A stretch of DNA of 64,000 bases from Haloprofundus salilacus (GTDB lineage: Archaea; Halobacteriota; Halobacteria; Halobacteriales; Haloferacaceae): assembly GCF_020150815.1 (NCBI RefSeq), contig NZ_CP083724.1:124001-188000 (forward strand), read 5' to 3'. Below the pieces are notes generated by a model. It worked only from the letters and a program-made list of their open reading frames with translations, had not been told where the DNA came from and did no database searches. Position 1 is the stretch's first letter, and the number at the start of each line of letters is the position of its first letter. Position numbers and translations under genes: made by a program. This document shows, one piece after another, positions 7,559 to 17,400 of this stretch.

Positions 7559-7813
7559 CTATTCGTGGTCGTCGGTAGACCGTTGCCAGTCGAAAAGTGC
7601 CGAATTCGTATTCGCACAGCCGGAGATACCAAAGATGCCAGCATCGGCACCTGCCTGTTCGACGCCAGCGGAGACACGGTTAATTTGCCAGTCGACGTCG
7701 TGACCGGTCTCTAGCTCATGGTCGTTGAGAGCGACGCGTGCACGACCGAGATTTGGGAATGATTCGTCGAACGTGCAGTCACGACACTCAACCACGACGT
7801 TTCCCTCGTCCAT
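7559..7813 (-). CDS. Conserved haloarchaeal small protein with a CxxC motif
   Basis: This acidic 84-aa protein begins MDEGNVVVECRDCTFDESFP, continues with ARVALNDHELETGHDVDW and then RVSAGVEQAGADAGIFGISGC. The pattern VVVECxDCxFxxxFxxLGxARVALxxHExETGH belongs to a widespread uncharacterised haloarchaeal family (I believe DUF7542). The two cysteines and later histidines (H32-ELETGH) look like a C2H2-type zinc site. It is probably cytoplasmic, with no known partner. It is convergent with the flavodoxin gene 12 bases away and lies downstream of the large PEP-utilising enzyme on the same strand, but 145 bases separate them. Confidence 0.8.
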   Translation of the reverse strand: MDEGNVVVECRDCTFDESFPNLGRARVALNDHELETGHDVDWQINRVSAGVEQAGADAGIFGISGCANTNSALFDWQRSTDDHE

Positions 7814-7959
7814 ACCACTCGTTTGGCCCTGAGCGACGAAAACGCTCCGGTTGGCTCGATTAGGTCGTACAGTCGGCTCTCGCAGCTACAAGAGGACATC
7901 TCGAATCTGTAGATTCTATAGACACACAAGGCGAGTACCTCGGGGCCGTCCGAGACACG

Positions 7960-10758
7960 TCACTCAACTCTACTGGAATCGGGCTCGGGTTGCTCGGTGC
8001 CCACCTCGTTGGTGGTCGCCGACTGTACATCGAGTAGTTCGACTGTACCACGGGTGCCGTCAATGCGGATACGTTGCCCGGTTCGAATCTGCTTTGTTGC
8101 TTCTGGGACAGAGACGACAGCGGGCAGCCCATATTCTCGAGCGACAAGCGCACCGTGACTAACGGGGCCACCAACTTCTGAGACGAGCCCGGCGGCATTC
8201 AGAAACAACGGTGTCCACCCGGGGTCGGTCGAGGGCGCTACGAGTATCTCGCCTCGTTCCACCGTCGTGACTTTGGGGTCACGGATGATACGGGCTACTC
8301 CCTCGACGACGCCAGATGAGACGCCAGTCCCAACCAGCGCCCCCTCGGGAACCGTTCCGCGATCCACGTGACCGCGAACGGCTTCCCCCTCGCTCGTCAA
8401 CACGGGCGGGGCGTCCACGCCGACATCACGTGCGTGTTCCCGACGGCGGGCAGCGATATCGACGTTGACGTCTTTGCCATCAAGTGCGGCGAACAGTTCG
8501 TCTCGGCGGAGATACCAAACGTCGTCCGGTCGGTTGAGTCGATCCTCAGCGGCGAGCAGTTCCCCAGCATCCAGCAGTGCCGTCCGCCACACGGTGAACG
8601 CTCGGGCGGCGGCCTGTTTGGGGTACTCCCGGAGGTAGACCGTGTCGCGATACGTGCGGATGAGCCAGCGGACATAGCGGCGGCGGAGCGGCCCCAAAAG
8701 GCCGTAATCGGCAAGCGATTCAAGACGCACAGCGGCCGCTTCCGCTTCGGACTCGAGATGTCGGATACGTTCACGGTGGTCGCCCACCTCCTCATCCGTC
8801 AAGTTCGCCTGGACAACGGCGTGGAGCATTGACGGGTCTTCGGACCAACGTGGCCTGCTGAGATCGATCTCGCCGGTGCTGCGGTGGCCAAACTCGTCGA
8901 GGAAACCGTCGAACGCCTCAACGAACGCCTCACCACCCTTCACTTTCTCGAGGTCAGTGAGGGAGGCACCATCACGGAGGGCCGCGGCGACCTGTGGGTG
9001 GCCTCGGGCGACGTCGGCGAGGTCGCCGAGGCCGAGGTTGATCCGAGTGACGACATCGCGTTCGAACCCTCGGCCGACTGCGTTCACGTCGTCGGCGTGG
9101 TCGGGGAACGTTCGCATGAGCCAGCCACCGAGTGTGAACGCTAGGAACAACGGGCTGATTCGTGGGTAAGCCTCACGGAGAATGCGCCCGATATCGATGG
9201 CCTCGAACACGGCGCGAGCTCGGCCTTCGGTGGTCTCACTGTCGGTGACCTCTCCGACAAACAGGTCGCCCAAGCGATCCCAGGACTCGTCGGGGGTGGG
9301 CCCACGGCCGGCCAGCGCACCAAAGACGTTCCAAATGATGCGCGGGATTGCGGGGCCGACCAGTAGGGCCACTCGCCCGGCCGTGGCGACGTATCCCGGG
9401 AGCGCGCCGATCGTGACGCCACGGGACTCGAACTCCTTTGATCGTCGCGACACAATTTCGTCGAGACCGGCAGAGATGGGTTCGTTTATCGCGGCGATTC
9501 GCTCGATTAACCCAGATTGGAGGCCAGGATGGCGTAGGAACGAGGTGATGTCGATAAAGACCCGCCCTCCGGCCTCGACTGTCGGGTTACTGAGGCCGGC
9601 GGCAGAGAGCGCGTTTCCGGTGTAGGTTCGCCAGATGTCTCGGACAAGCGGTGGCATCGCCTCCGGCATCGCTTGCATGTGACCCATACTGATGTAGACG
9701 TGGAGGCGCTCGTCGACGGGCAACGGCGACGGACGCGGGAACAACGACGTGATAGGACGCGATTGCAGGAGCACGAACTGGCCGTCGACGAGCGCCCACT
9801 CGATATCCTGTGGTGCCCCGAGGAGCCGTTCAGCCCGTTCGCCGAGTCCGACGAGCGTGCGAAGCTGGTCGTCGGTGAGTACACGCGACTCCCGTCGATC
9901 CGGAGAGAGTTCGATCCGCCTGGTTCCACCCGTTTCGACGGGGCGCCTTCCTACGGGTTCGATACGTCGTGTGTTCTCGCCCGTAATGGTGTCTCTTTGT
10001 AACTCGACGGCGATCGTCTTCGTGCTAATCGTGTACTCCACTACCTCATCGGTCTGGGTGTTCACGAGCGCGTGGTCGGGCGTGACGTCCCCGGCAACGA
10101 TGCTCTCCCCGAGACCGAAGCTCGCATCGATCGATGCGATGTGTCGGTTCCCAGTTGCGGGGTCCGTGGTGAAGAGGACGCCAGCGGCCTCAGCGTCGAC
10201 CATCGGCTGGACGACGACGGCCATTTGCACATCGCCGTGGGCGATTTCGTTGTGCGCCCGGTAGGCGACCGCTCGGTCGGTAAAGAGACTGGCCATGCAA
10301 TCGCGGACGCGGTTGAGGACAGCTTCGTTTTCAACGCCAAGGAACGTCTCGTGCTGACCGGCAAACGACGCGCTTGGCAGATCCTCAGCTGTGGCGCTCG
10401 ACCGGACGGCGAAAGAAGCTGTATTCTCGAACGATGCCGTCGCGTCGGTGATTGCCGTCTCAATAGACGCATCGAATTTACGACTCTCGAGGAGCGACCG
10501 AAGGTCGGCGGCGACTGCAGTGAGTGTGTTGGTCTCGGTCGAGTCAAGTGCATCGAGGTGATCGATTGCGTCTCGAATCTGTGGTGAATCGACGAGCGCC
10601 TCGTATGCAACGGTCGTGACAACGAATCCTTGTGGGACGGGGAGGCCAGCCTGTGCTAGCGCAGCTAGGTTTGCGCCCTTGCCACCAGCGACACCACTAT
10701 CTTCGGCGTCTAAGTCGTGGAACCACCGTATGATACCGTTGTTTGATGGCTCAGACAT
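7960..10758 (-). CDS. PEP-utilising ATP-grasp phosphotransferase, rifampin-phosphotransferase-like
   Basis: Residues about 10-340 of this 932-aa protein form the PPDK/PEP-synthase ATP-grasp domain, with VAGGKGANLAALAQAGLPVP, SSATAEDLPSASFAGQHETF and DIEWALVDGQFVLLQSRPIT. A long middle region (350-800) lacks PEP-synthase motifs. The C-terminus (about 820-915) is the swivelling phosphohistidine domain GGPVSHGALVAREYGLPAVV, with catalytic His at about 868. Having the phosphohistidine domain at the very C-terminus, after a long middle domain, is the order of rifampin phosphotransferase (Rph). PEP synthase instead has it centrally, followed by a TIM barrel, which is absent here. Expected chemistry: ATP cleaved to AMP and phosphate via His-phosphate, with transfer to an unknown small molecule. 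It is monocistronic, and the start ATG at 10758 follows a short leader. Confidence 0.85.
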   Translation of the reverse strand: MSEPSNNGIIRWFHDLDAEDSGVAGGKGANLAALAQAGLPVPQGFVVTTVAYEALVDSPQIRDAIDHLDALDSTETNTLTAVAADLRSLLESRKFDASIETAITDATASFENTASFAVRSSATAEDLPSASFAGQHETFLGVENEAVLNRVRDCMASLFTDRAVAYRAHNEIAHGDVQMAVVVQPMVDAEAAGVLFTTDPATGNRHIASIDASFGLGESIVAGDVTPDHALVNTQTDEVVEYTISTKTIAVELQRDTITGENTRRIEPVGRRPVETGGTRRIELSPDRRESRVLTDDQLRTLVGLGERAERLLGAPQDIEWALVDGQFVLLQSRPITSLFPRPSPLPVDERLHVYISMGHMQAMPEAMPPLVRDIWRTYTGNALSAAGLSNPTVEAGGRVFIDITSFLRHPGLQSGLIERIAAINEPISAGLDEIVSRRSKEFESRGVTIGALPGYVATAGRVALLVGPAIPRIIWNVFGALAGRGPTPDESWDRLGDLFVGEVTDSETTEGRARAVFEAIDIGRILREAYPRISPLFLAFTLGGWLMRTFPDHADDVNAVGRGFERDVVTRINLGLGDLADVARGHPQVAAALRDGASLTDLEKVKGGEAFVEAFDGFLDEFGHRSTGEIDLSRPRWSEDPSMLHAVVQANLTDEEVGDHRERIRHLESEAEAAAVRLESLADYGLLGPLRRRYVRWLIRTYRDTVYLREYPKQAAARAFTVWRTALLDAGELLAAEDRLNRPDDVWYLRRDELFAALDGKDVNVDIAARRREHARDVGVDAPPVLTSEGEAVRGHVDRGTVPEGALVGTGVSSGVVEGVARIIRDPKVTTVERGEILVAPSTDPGWTPLFLNAAGLVSEVGGPVSHGALVAREYGLPAVVSVPEATKQIRTGQRIRIDGTRGTVELLDVQSATTNEVGTEQPEPDSSRVE

Positions 10759-11089
10759 CGTGATTCAGAGTGTATTGATACGCACCGTGTACGCATAACA
10801 ATAGTGACAATATGAGCGAGCCACCCACTCGATCGACGTCGAAACAAAGGGCAGTCCGTAGTGTCGACACATGATAATTGGATAAATGGTTAGGTAGAAC
10901 AAACGACGTTGTTCACGACCTGGTTGTCGTCCGAATCGTTGACCCGGCCCTGACGGTGACGCTCAAGCCACAGTGTTTGTGCCCGAGGGCGAACTCCGAC
11001 GTCCTCACTGAGTCAACGTTCGAGGAGATGTTCGCGCGCTGGCCAGACGCCGAGTCGCTCGTTGCACCTCCTCTTTTGCAGAAATACCT
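10759..11089. other. Intergenic region between divergent genes
   Basis: This 330 bp separates the PEP-utilising enzyme (-) from the beta-helix protein (+) and should hold both promoters. A frame at 10878-11093 is open but begins with TTG and has no recognisable composition. The T-rich CCTCTTTTGCAGAAATACC just before the ATG at 11090 may be the + promoter region. Confidence 0.4.
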
Positions 11090-12415
11090 ATGAGAGCAAC
11101 AGTAGAACACCTGAGCATCGAAGGGTGGAGTATCGTCGACGTCGGTGAGTACAGTTCGGTCAACGAAGCGGTGAGCGCCACCGCTGCGCAGGACCCCGTA
11201 GTCTACGTGCTGTCCAACGGTGTCCATCACCTCGACGAGGAGCTGCACTTCGACGAGCGGGCCGGCGTGGCGGTCGTCGGCAGGCCTGACGCGACACTCC
11301 GAGTCACCGACCCTGAGATGAGTCGGGCGCTCACCTTCGTCGGCACGGAACGCGCGATTGTCAAGAACGTCACCTTCGACTTTTCCGAGTCGGGAGTCGG
11401 CCCGAGAGCAATCGGGGCGACCGTCCCGGATGGGCTGTTGGTCGAAGACGTCAGCGTTACCGGTCAGATAGATCGCTTGGAACGCCCGCCTGCGTCATTG
11501 ATGTGGTTCAACATCACGACGCCCGAAGGGACCGGCGTCGTCCGCAACCTCCGGATGGCCGACGGTTGTATCTACGAGCCTGGAACGCAGCAGCAGCACA
11601 ACTATCGAATCGGGGTGAACGTCGAGGCCGAGCACGAGGGCACGCTCCGGCTGGAGGACTGTGAGGTGAGTGGCTTCATCGACAACGGCGTCTACGCGAA
11701 GACTTCGGGGCCTGGACGGACCATCATCGAGGGCGGGCACTTCGAGAACAACGGCAACGGGAACATCCGGCTGGGCACTGGCGAACACGGCGACGATGTC
11801 GTTCGCGATGCGACCGTGGTCCTCGACGGCGAGCACGTCGACCATACTGGGTGCGGCATCTGGGCGCAGGAGGGTCGCCCACGCATCGAGGGCTGTACGA
11901 TCACCGCGACGAGCTGGGAGAATGACCTCCTGCGCGTCAGTGAAGGAGCCGTCGTTCGCGACACGGTCATCGAGTCGGATGCGTCGTCGCGAGCGATAAA
12001 GATCTCTGGAAAACGCGAGAACAAGGTACTGATGGATAACGTCGTGGTTCGCGATTCAGGCTCTGGAGACGCGAGACAGTACTCGGTCCAGGTCGCAGAT
12101 GGTGGAGCTGGTGTCACGTTTCGCAGCTGCACGTTCCGATTCGACCATGGTGCGTACGCAGATCGTCACGGGATTCACGTGGGAACACCAGGCGTCGTCT
12201 TCGACGACTGTGAGTTCCGACAGACTGGCGACGCGAATGTCCTCTTGCTGCTGGGCGCTGAGCGTACTGACGTCAGATTCTCTCGCTTCCGGGGCGGGAC
12301 GCTCGGCGTGAACAGTGACAGTGCCGCGTCGGTGTTCGTGGGCAACCAGTACGACGATGTATCGACGAATCTGGACGGCTTCGACTTCGACAACATGTTC
12401 GACCCCGTCGAGTAG
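11090..12415 (+). CDS. Right-handed parallel beta-helix protein
   Basis: This 441-aa protein has recurrent short strands and turns typical of a parallel beta-helix. Examples are LVEDVSVTGQI, LRLEDCEVSGFIDNGVYAKT, IIEGGHFENNGNGNIRLGTG, RPRIEGCTITATSWENDLLR and VTFRSCTFRFDHG. Asn/Asp-Gly-rich turns and stacked cysteines (DCEVSG, GCTITA, SCTFRF, DCEFRQ) recur about every 25-45 residues. The family includes pectate-lyase-like and carbohydrate-binding proteins. There is no obvious signal peptide (MRATVEHLSIEGWSIVDVGE), so it is probably cytoplasmic or exported by an unknown route. No catalytic triad of a known polysaccharide lyase is identifiable. It is convergent with kptA (28-base gap). Confidence 0.75.
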   Translation: MRATVEHLSIEGWSIVDVGEYSSVNEAVSATAAQDPVVYVLSNGVHHLDEELHFDERAGVAVVGRPDATLRVTDPEMSRALTFVGTERAIVKNVTFDFSESGVGPRAIGATVPDGLLVEDVSVTGQIDRLERPPASLMWFNITTPEGTGVVRNLRMADGCIYEPGTQQQHNYRIGVNVEAEHEGTLRLEDCEVSGFIDNGVYAKTSGPGRTIIEGGHFENNGNGNIRLGTGEHGDDVVRDATVVLDGEHVDHTGCGIWAQEGRPRIEGCTITATSWENDLLRVSEGAVVRDTVIESDASSRAIKISGKRENKVLMDNVVVRDSGSGDARQYSVQVADGGAGVTFRSCTFRFDHGAYADRHGIHVGTPGVVFDDCEFRQTGDANVLLLLGAERTDVRFSRFRGGTLGVNSDSAASVFVGNQYDDVSTNLDGFDFDNMFDPVE

Positions 12416-12443
12416 GGTGGCTACTGATCAGGGTGTTGGAAAG

Positions 12444-13076
12444 TCATACAGATCGAGTACGGTCATCGATATATTTGGGCGGTACACGCTCCACGGTGAA
12501 CGTTTCTGCTCCCCGCTTGTCGATCTGGTATCCCTCTCGTTTCATTGCGTCAGTGTCGACAGCGAGCACAACAGGCGTGTCAGCGTGTCGTCGCCCGACA
12601 GTGTGGGCCTCTTCAATCGTTGATGAGAGATGCACGTACTGCCGCGACATCGGCCGCAATCCCTCTTCGAGTATCGAATCGAGTATCCGTGGGTCGGTCC
12701 CGTGGTACAGCTGGTCTGGTACTGTCGATTCCGTCGCTTCGAGGTCCACGTCGATCGAGTGACCGTAGGCGGCACGAATCCGATCATCTTGACGCTCAAA
12801 CCGGCCCTTTTCGTCAGTTTCGATGACTGCCGCAACGTGTCTGGGTTCAGCCCACGCGTACTTGGCTGTGACAACCTTGGCAAGGGAATCATAGTCGGTC
12901 CATCCCTGTGAGTCGATTGATAGACCGAAGTCGTCGGGGAAGTGACGCAGTGCGCCGCTCACGAACCTCGAGAGTTGACGTCGCCGCTTTTCGTCGAGCA
13001 CGGGCTCTCCTTTGTTACCACAGACAGGGCAGTTATCGTCAGCAAAGTAGCCGTGGTCCTCACAGACTCGGATCAC
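12444..13076 (-). CDS. kptA: RNA 2'-phosphotransferase KptA/Tpt1
   Basis: KptA transfers the 2'-phosphate at a splice junction of RNA to NAD+, giving ADP-ribose 1''-2'' cyclic phosphate. Starting at GTG 13076 gives 210 aa beginning with a four-cysteine zinc ribbon (VCEDHGYF, CPVCGNKGEP) usual in haloarchaeal KptA. Conserved catalytic stretches follow: RRQLSRFVSGALRH, RIRAAYGHSI, PDQLYHGTDPR and VHLSSTIEEAHTVGRRH. These supply the Arg-His-Arg-Arg active-site set and the NAD-binding H-G-T. A TTG start at 13127 would add 17 residues that I think are untranslated. Its true archaeal substrate is unclear because archaeal splicing does not leave a 2'-phosphate. It stands as a single gene. Confidence 0.9.
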   Translation of the reverse strand: MIRVCEDHGYFADDNCPVCGNKGEPVLDEKRRRQLSRFVSGALRHFPDDFGLSIDSQGWTDYDSLAKVVTAKYAWAEPRHVAAVIETDEKGRFERQDDRIRAAYGHSIDVDLEATESTVPDQLYHGTDPRILDSILEEGLRPMSRQYVHLSSTIEEAHTVGRRHADTPVVLAVDTDAMKREGYQIDKRGAETFTVERVPPKYIDDRTRSV

Positions 13077-13127
13077 TCGTTGATAGTTGTTCGAGCAGCG
13101 ACTAACTTGTCGCTCACGCCCTAGCAA

Positions 13128-13552
13128 AAGCAGCCATCTCTATCACACCGCCTGCGGCATTTCGTGACCAAATTGGGCGTCTACGGACTCAGTCGGGGGT
13201 TGATTAGATTAACTCGCTCTTGGCAAGCCGCCGCCGACCGTAAATCACGACAAACTCCGCCGTGTCGGACTAATAAACGAATTCGGCCATACGACTCTGT
13301 CATCTTGTATCCAGAGAGAACTCCCGAAAATGGAAATCATGATTTACGAAACCTAGATTTCTATATTCTGTAGACACACGGTGAGGAGTCCCCTTCCGTA
13401 TCGGCACATGAGGCTGACGGTCATATTGGTGCAGACGCCTATTTCGCCGCCGGACAGTACCGGCTGGAGGAACGTTATTGGGCCTCACTCAGGGGCGTGG
13501 CTCCTCGAATACGAGGTTTTTGGCCACCTCCCTACGCTGAACGGAAACTTCG
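13128..13552. other. Intergenic stretch, no supported gene
   Basis: About 425 bases lie between kptA and the HTH regulator. The open frames on both strands have random-looking composition. A short motif around 13350-13380 (TTCTGTAGACACACGGTGAG) resembles one near 7913-7940 (TTCTATAGACACACAAGGCG). Both lie just past the 3' end of a minus-strand gene. Their meaning is unknown. Confidence 0.4.
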
Positions 13553-14344
13553 TCAGCGTGAGACGGACGAGAGGTCTGTGGAGCCTGCTTCCTCGCGGTA
13601 CTGCCGATACAGGTCGACTGCCCACTTGCGCGCCTCGGGGGCGTCGGTGTCGACGAAGACGCGGAGCATCCCCGTCTCGTCGTCGTATGCGCCGAGGCCG
13701 ATTCGCTCGTCGAAGATGGCGAGGCCGAACGGGAGTTCATCATGCTTCCAGAGAGAGAGCCGACCGCTCTCTGCGGCCGCAGTGAGGTCGTCGGGGTACG
13801 CATCCAGCATGTCTTCGATGACGGTTGGGAGGTAGACGATGTCAGTCTCCATCCCGCCGAGAATCTCCTCTCTGATTTCTTCGACGTAAATGGGCGCGAC
13901 TGTGGTGGTGTCGAAGCCGCGTAGCGTTTCTGATTGTTTGAGGAGTTCCATGAAGCGGCCGACGGGCGCGTACGGGTTCGTCGGCTCCACCTTGGTCACG
14001 GTGGCCTCTGCCAGCAGGCCTACATCGAGGTCGAACGGCGCGTCCGAGATGGTTTCGAGGAATGATTTGACATGCTGGGCAGCCGAGAGTCGTCGCCGGT
14101 AAGTAGACACCTCGTCGGCGACGGTTCGTCCGAACGCGGACAACTCGAAGGTGCTGCCCTTCTGGATTATAAGGTCTTGTTCTTCGAGGCTGCGGACGGT
14201 TCGGTGGATGGTGGTCCGGGAGACTCCGAGAACGTCCATCAGGTTCGCCCGGGTCATCGGGCCGTTTCTGAGTGCCCTCAGCGCGTCGGCACGCTTTAGC
14301 GCTTCTAGCAAAAGTGTGTCGTCGTCTGAGGGGTCGGCGGCCAT
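13553..14344 (-). CDS. Haloarchaeal winged-helix transcriptional regulator
   Basis: The N-terminal 70 residues of this 263-aa protein form a winged helix: LEALKRADALRALRNGPMT, RANLMDVLGVSRTTIHRTVR, SLEEQDLIIQKGSTFELSAF. The C-terminal part (about 100-245) is the helix-strand region of the DUF1724/methanogen_HTH-type regulators, with VAPIYVEEIREEI and WKHDELPFGLAIFDERIGLG. Such proteins are cytoplasmic dimeric repressors or activators with an unknown effector pocket. It is transcribed away from the giant surface-protein gene; the 136-bp gap holds a perfect 7-bp inverted repeat (14417-14440), a likely operator. The last 20 residues are Ser-rich. Other haloarchaeal members often control a neighbouring surface or transport gene. 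Confidence 0.82.
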   Translation of the reverse strand: MAADPSDDDTLLLEALKRADALRALRNGPMTRANLMDVLGVSRTTIHRTVRSLEEQDLIIQKGSTFELSAFGRTVADEVSTYRRRLSAAQHVKSFLETISDAPFDLDVGLLAEATVTKVEPTNPYAPVGRFMELLKQSETLRGFDTTTVAPIYVEEIREEILGGMETDIVYLPTVIEDMLDAYPDDLTAAAESGRLSLWKHDELPFGLAIFDERIGLGAYDDETGMLRVFVDTDAPEARKWAVDLYRQYREEAGSTDLSSVSR

Positions 14345-14416
14345 TACAAATGGTACTGGCAGTGAGTCGCGATAACTGTTCGGTAAATGGAACGGTATCC
14401 GGATGGTGAACAGATG

Positions 14417-14440
14417 ACCGTACCTCGGTTAATGTACGGT
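14417..14440. promoter_or_regulatory. Candidate operator: inverted repeat ACCGTAC-N10-GTACGGT
   Basis: This is a perfect 7-bp palindrome with a 10-bp spacer between the divergent regulator (13553-14344) and the giant gene (14481). It lies directly upstream of the giant gene's TATA box, so a bound dimer could control both directions. Confidence 0.55.
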
Positions 14441-14445
14441 AGGTG

Positions 14446-14453
14446 CATATATT
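14446..14453 (+). promoter_or_regulatory. TATA box of the giant surface-protein gene
   Basis: CATATATT is centred about 31 bases upstream of the ATG at 14481. This is the spacing expected for a leaderless or near-leaderless haloarchaeal transcript. Confidence 0.5.
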
Positions 14454-14480
14454 CGGTATCTAACGTATGGTCCGCTTAAT

Positions 14481-17400
14481 ATGTCTCAACTTCGGGGCAA
14501 CGTAGCCGTACTGCGGTTTTCCTGTATCAAAACTGACTCTATTGCCGCCGTCCTGATTTCGGCGCTCATCGTTCTCTCCGTTTTCGTCGGTCCCGTCGGA
14601 GCCACCCTCGAACCGTCGACGACCTCGTCCGAGAACGTCGCTGAAAGCACTCTGGCTGAGACGTCCGTTGAAGACGGTGTCACCGACGTGAGTCGATCAC
14701 TCAATACCGACGGCGCAGCGGCATCAGCCGGGACGCAGGAGTGGCCGACGCTTGACTCCGACGACTGGTCGACCGCCGGCCGAGATCCGGGGCGTTCCGG
14801 ATACAACCCGAACTCCTCGGGGCCGAAAACAGGTGCTGAGTCACGATGGGTTTACGAGGCGGAAAATCAGAGCCAGACCGAACCAGCGGTCGTCGCTGAC
14901 GGCCGAGTGTTCGTGCCGACCCGAGAGGGGCTGCAGGTACTGGACAACGAGACAGGTGAGACGGTCTGGAACGACACAGACCTCAACGTCCAGCATGTCG
15001 CCGTCTCCGACGGAATCGCCGTAGCCGTAAGTAGCTGGACCGACGACGAAATCCGTGCCTACGATGCGGTGAGCGGCACGGAACTCTGGAACGAGACGGA
15101 CTTCGAGGCGGAGTCGTCTGTCATCTTGAACGGGACCCTCTACGTCGAACGAACGCTATATCAGGGTCACTACCTCTACGCTTTCGACCTTCAGAACGGA
15201 ACGGAACTGTGGTACGTCAACTACGCCGACGATGCGGCGGGCGGCATCGCAGCCTCCGGGGACACCGTCTACGTCACCGGCTGGCTCAGCGATAGCTTCG
15301 ACCGCGAGCGTGCCGTGTACGCGTTGAACGCCTCGAACGGAGAAGAGCGCTGGCGATTCGAGGTCGAAGGCCACATCGAGATGAATCCAGTTGTCGCGAA
15401 CGGAACAGTGTACGTCGGTGCCGGCGACGAGGAATCCTTCGGAGGCGAAACCTACGATCCGAAGTTCTACGCGTTGAACGAGACTGACGGCCACCTCGAG
15501 TGGATCTACGACGCCCACGTCCGGCCGAACGGCGCTGCGGTCGCCGACGGGTCCGTCTTCGTCTCGATGGGTAACGGAATTCACGCGCTCGACGCAGCCA
15601 CCGGCGAGCGCCAATGGGTCCACCGGATGGCCGGAGACGTCGACTACGGACTCACGTATACGACGATGAACACGAACCCGCCCGCCGTGGCCGACGGGGT
15701 TGTCTACGCCACCAACGACCGGGGATTCGTCTACGCCCTCGATGGCGACACGGGCACCGTCCATTGGTCCTCCCGGGTTGAAGGCCGGGCGACGGATCCA
15801 GCAGTCGCCGACGGACGAGTATACATTCACGCAACAGTCGGTGAGAGCGGTGCGAACGTCGTCCGCGTCTACGCGCTGGAGACGCCACCCTTCTTGTTTT
15901 CGGGGCTGGGCGCGTCTACGATGACTCCGACGCCGGGTGAGCTGGTGACGGTGGACGTGACGGTCGAGAATCTCGACGACGAACCCCGTGACTACGACCT
16001 CTCGTTGATGGCAGATTCGCCGTTACACGTCGACTGGTGGGAGGAAGACAGTGCGACCGGAACGCTGAATGCTGGCGATTCGACTACGGTGACGTTTGAG
16101 GGACGGTTTAACACCACCGGGGAGTGGAACCTCTCGGTCAAACGCACCCTGGAGTCGGACCCCGCTATCGGCCCACTCACCGTAGAGGTTTCCCACACGT
16201 CCCAAGTCGACGACTGGCCGACGTGGAAGTTCGACGGCGGTCTCACGGGGAGTAACCCCGATGCAGTCGCGCCAAAGCGCCACCTCCAAGAGCGGTGGAA
16301 CGTCACGGATTTGAACCGGGACACTCGTCCGGTCGTCCAGGACGGAACTACCTATGTCGTCCACAGTGAGTACCGATCCGGACAGAACAACATCCACAGT
16401 CTCGCCGCCTACGACCTCGAAACCGGGGACGAAGAATGGAAGTTCAACGTCTCCGCCTACAACCGGTTGTCCGCTGGTTCGGCAACCGTCCACGATGGGA
16501 CAGTTTACCTCTACACGACACCGTTCAACTTCGACGGCGAGGGAGCCGGAAACGACGGCACGGTGTTCGCGTTGAACGCGAGCGACGGCAGCCTTGAGTG
16601 GAGACACGAGACCTCACTGAATCGATCTGTGCCCAACGACCAGGCGCCGATAGTCGCAGACGGTACGGTCTACGTCGCTGGTGGTACCTTCGAACCGCAC
16701 ACGGACCTGTACAGCAACGGTTCGGTGCTTGCACTAAACGCGGCTGACGGTGCTGTTAAATGGGAGTACGAGCGTGCAGAACGGGGAACCACTGAACTGT
16801 TCTACGGGGTCGCTGCGGTCGATGGGTCCGTCTACGCTACTCTCCAGAACGAAGAGTGGGTGGACAGTTCTCGGGTGCACTACTCCGACCTCGTTGCGCT
16901 CGATGCCGCAGGCGGCTCGATGCGTTGGTCGACCGAGTCTCGACCGTTCAACCTCGACACGACCGAACAGCCGGTGGTCCGAGGCAACCTCGTCTACGTT
17001 ATCAATCGGACGTCCGACTCAGCGGGCGACACCACTCCGGAGCTTCACGCGATAAGCGTCTCCGACGGCAGTGAACAGTGGCGGTACACGTCGCCCAGCG
17101 TAGGTCACGGTTGGCGGCTCCACGATCCCGTTGTCACCGAGGACGCGGTCTTCCTGCGACAGCGTGAGTTGGGAAGCGGCCTCCTCTACGATACATCCTA
17201 CCTCTACCGTCTCGATGCGGCTAGTGGGACCCTCGAGTGGAACCGCAGCACCCCCTATCTCGCGACACTGCTCGCGGTCGACGGTCTCCTCTACGGCGGC
17301 GAGGGTGACGACGAACCAACCCACGTCTACGACGCCGTCACCGGGGAGAAGTATGGCGCCACCGACGCGACCACCAGAGCCTCCGGAACCGTACAGACCG

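Noticed and set aside
10878..11093. 71-codon plus-strand ORF before the beta-helix gene, overlapping its start
   Set aside because: TTG start, unremarkable composition and no motif. The overlap with the next start is suggestive but not enough.
7905..13385. Similar short motifs TTCTATAGACACAC (about 7913) and TTCTGTAGACACAC (about 13361)
   Set aside because: Both lie beyond the 3' ends of minus-strand genes, but the match is only about 14 bases and could be chance.
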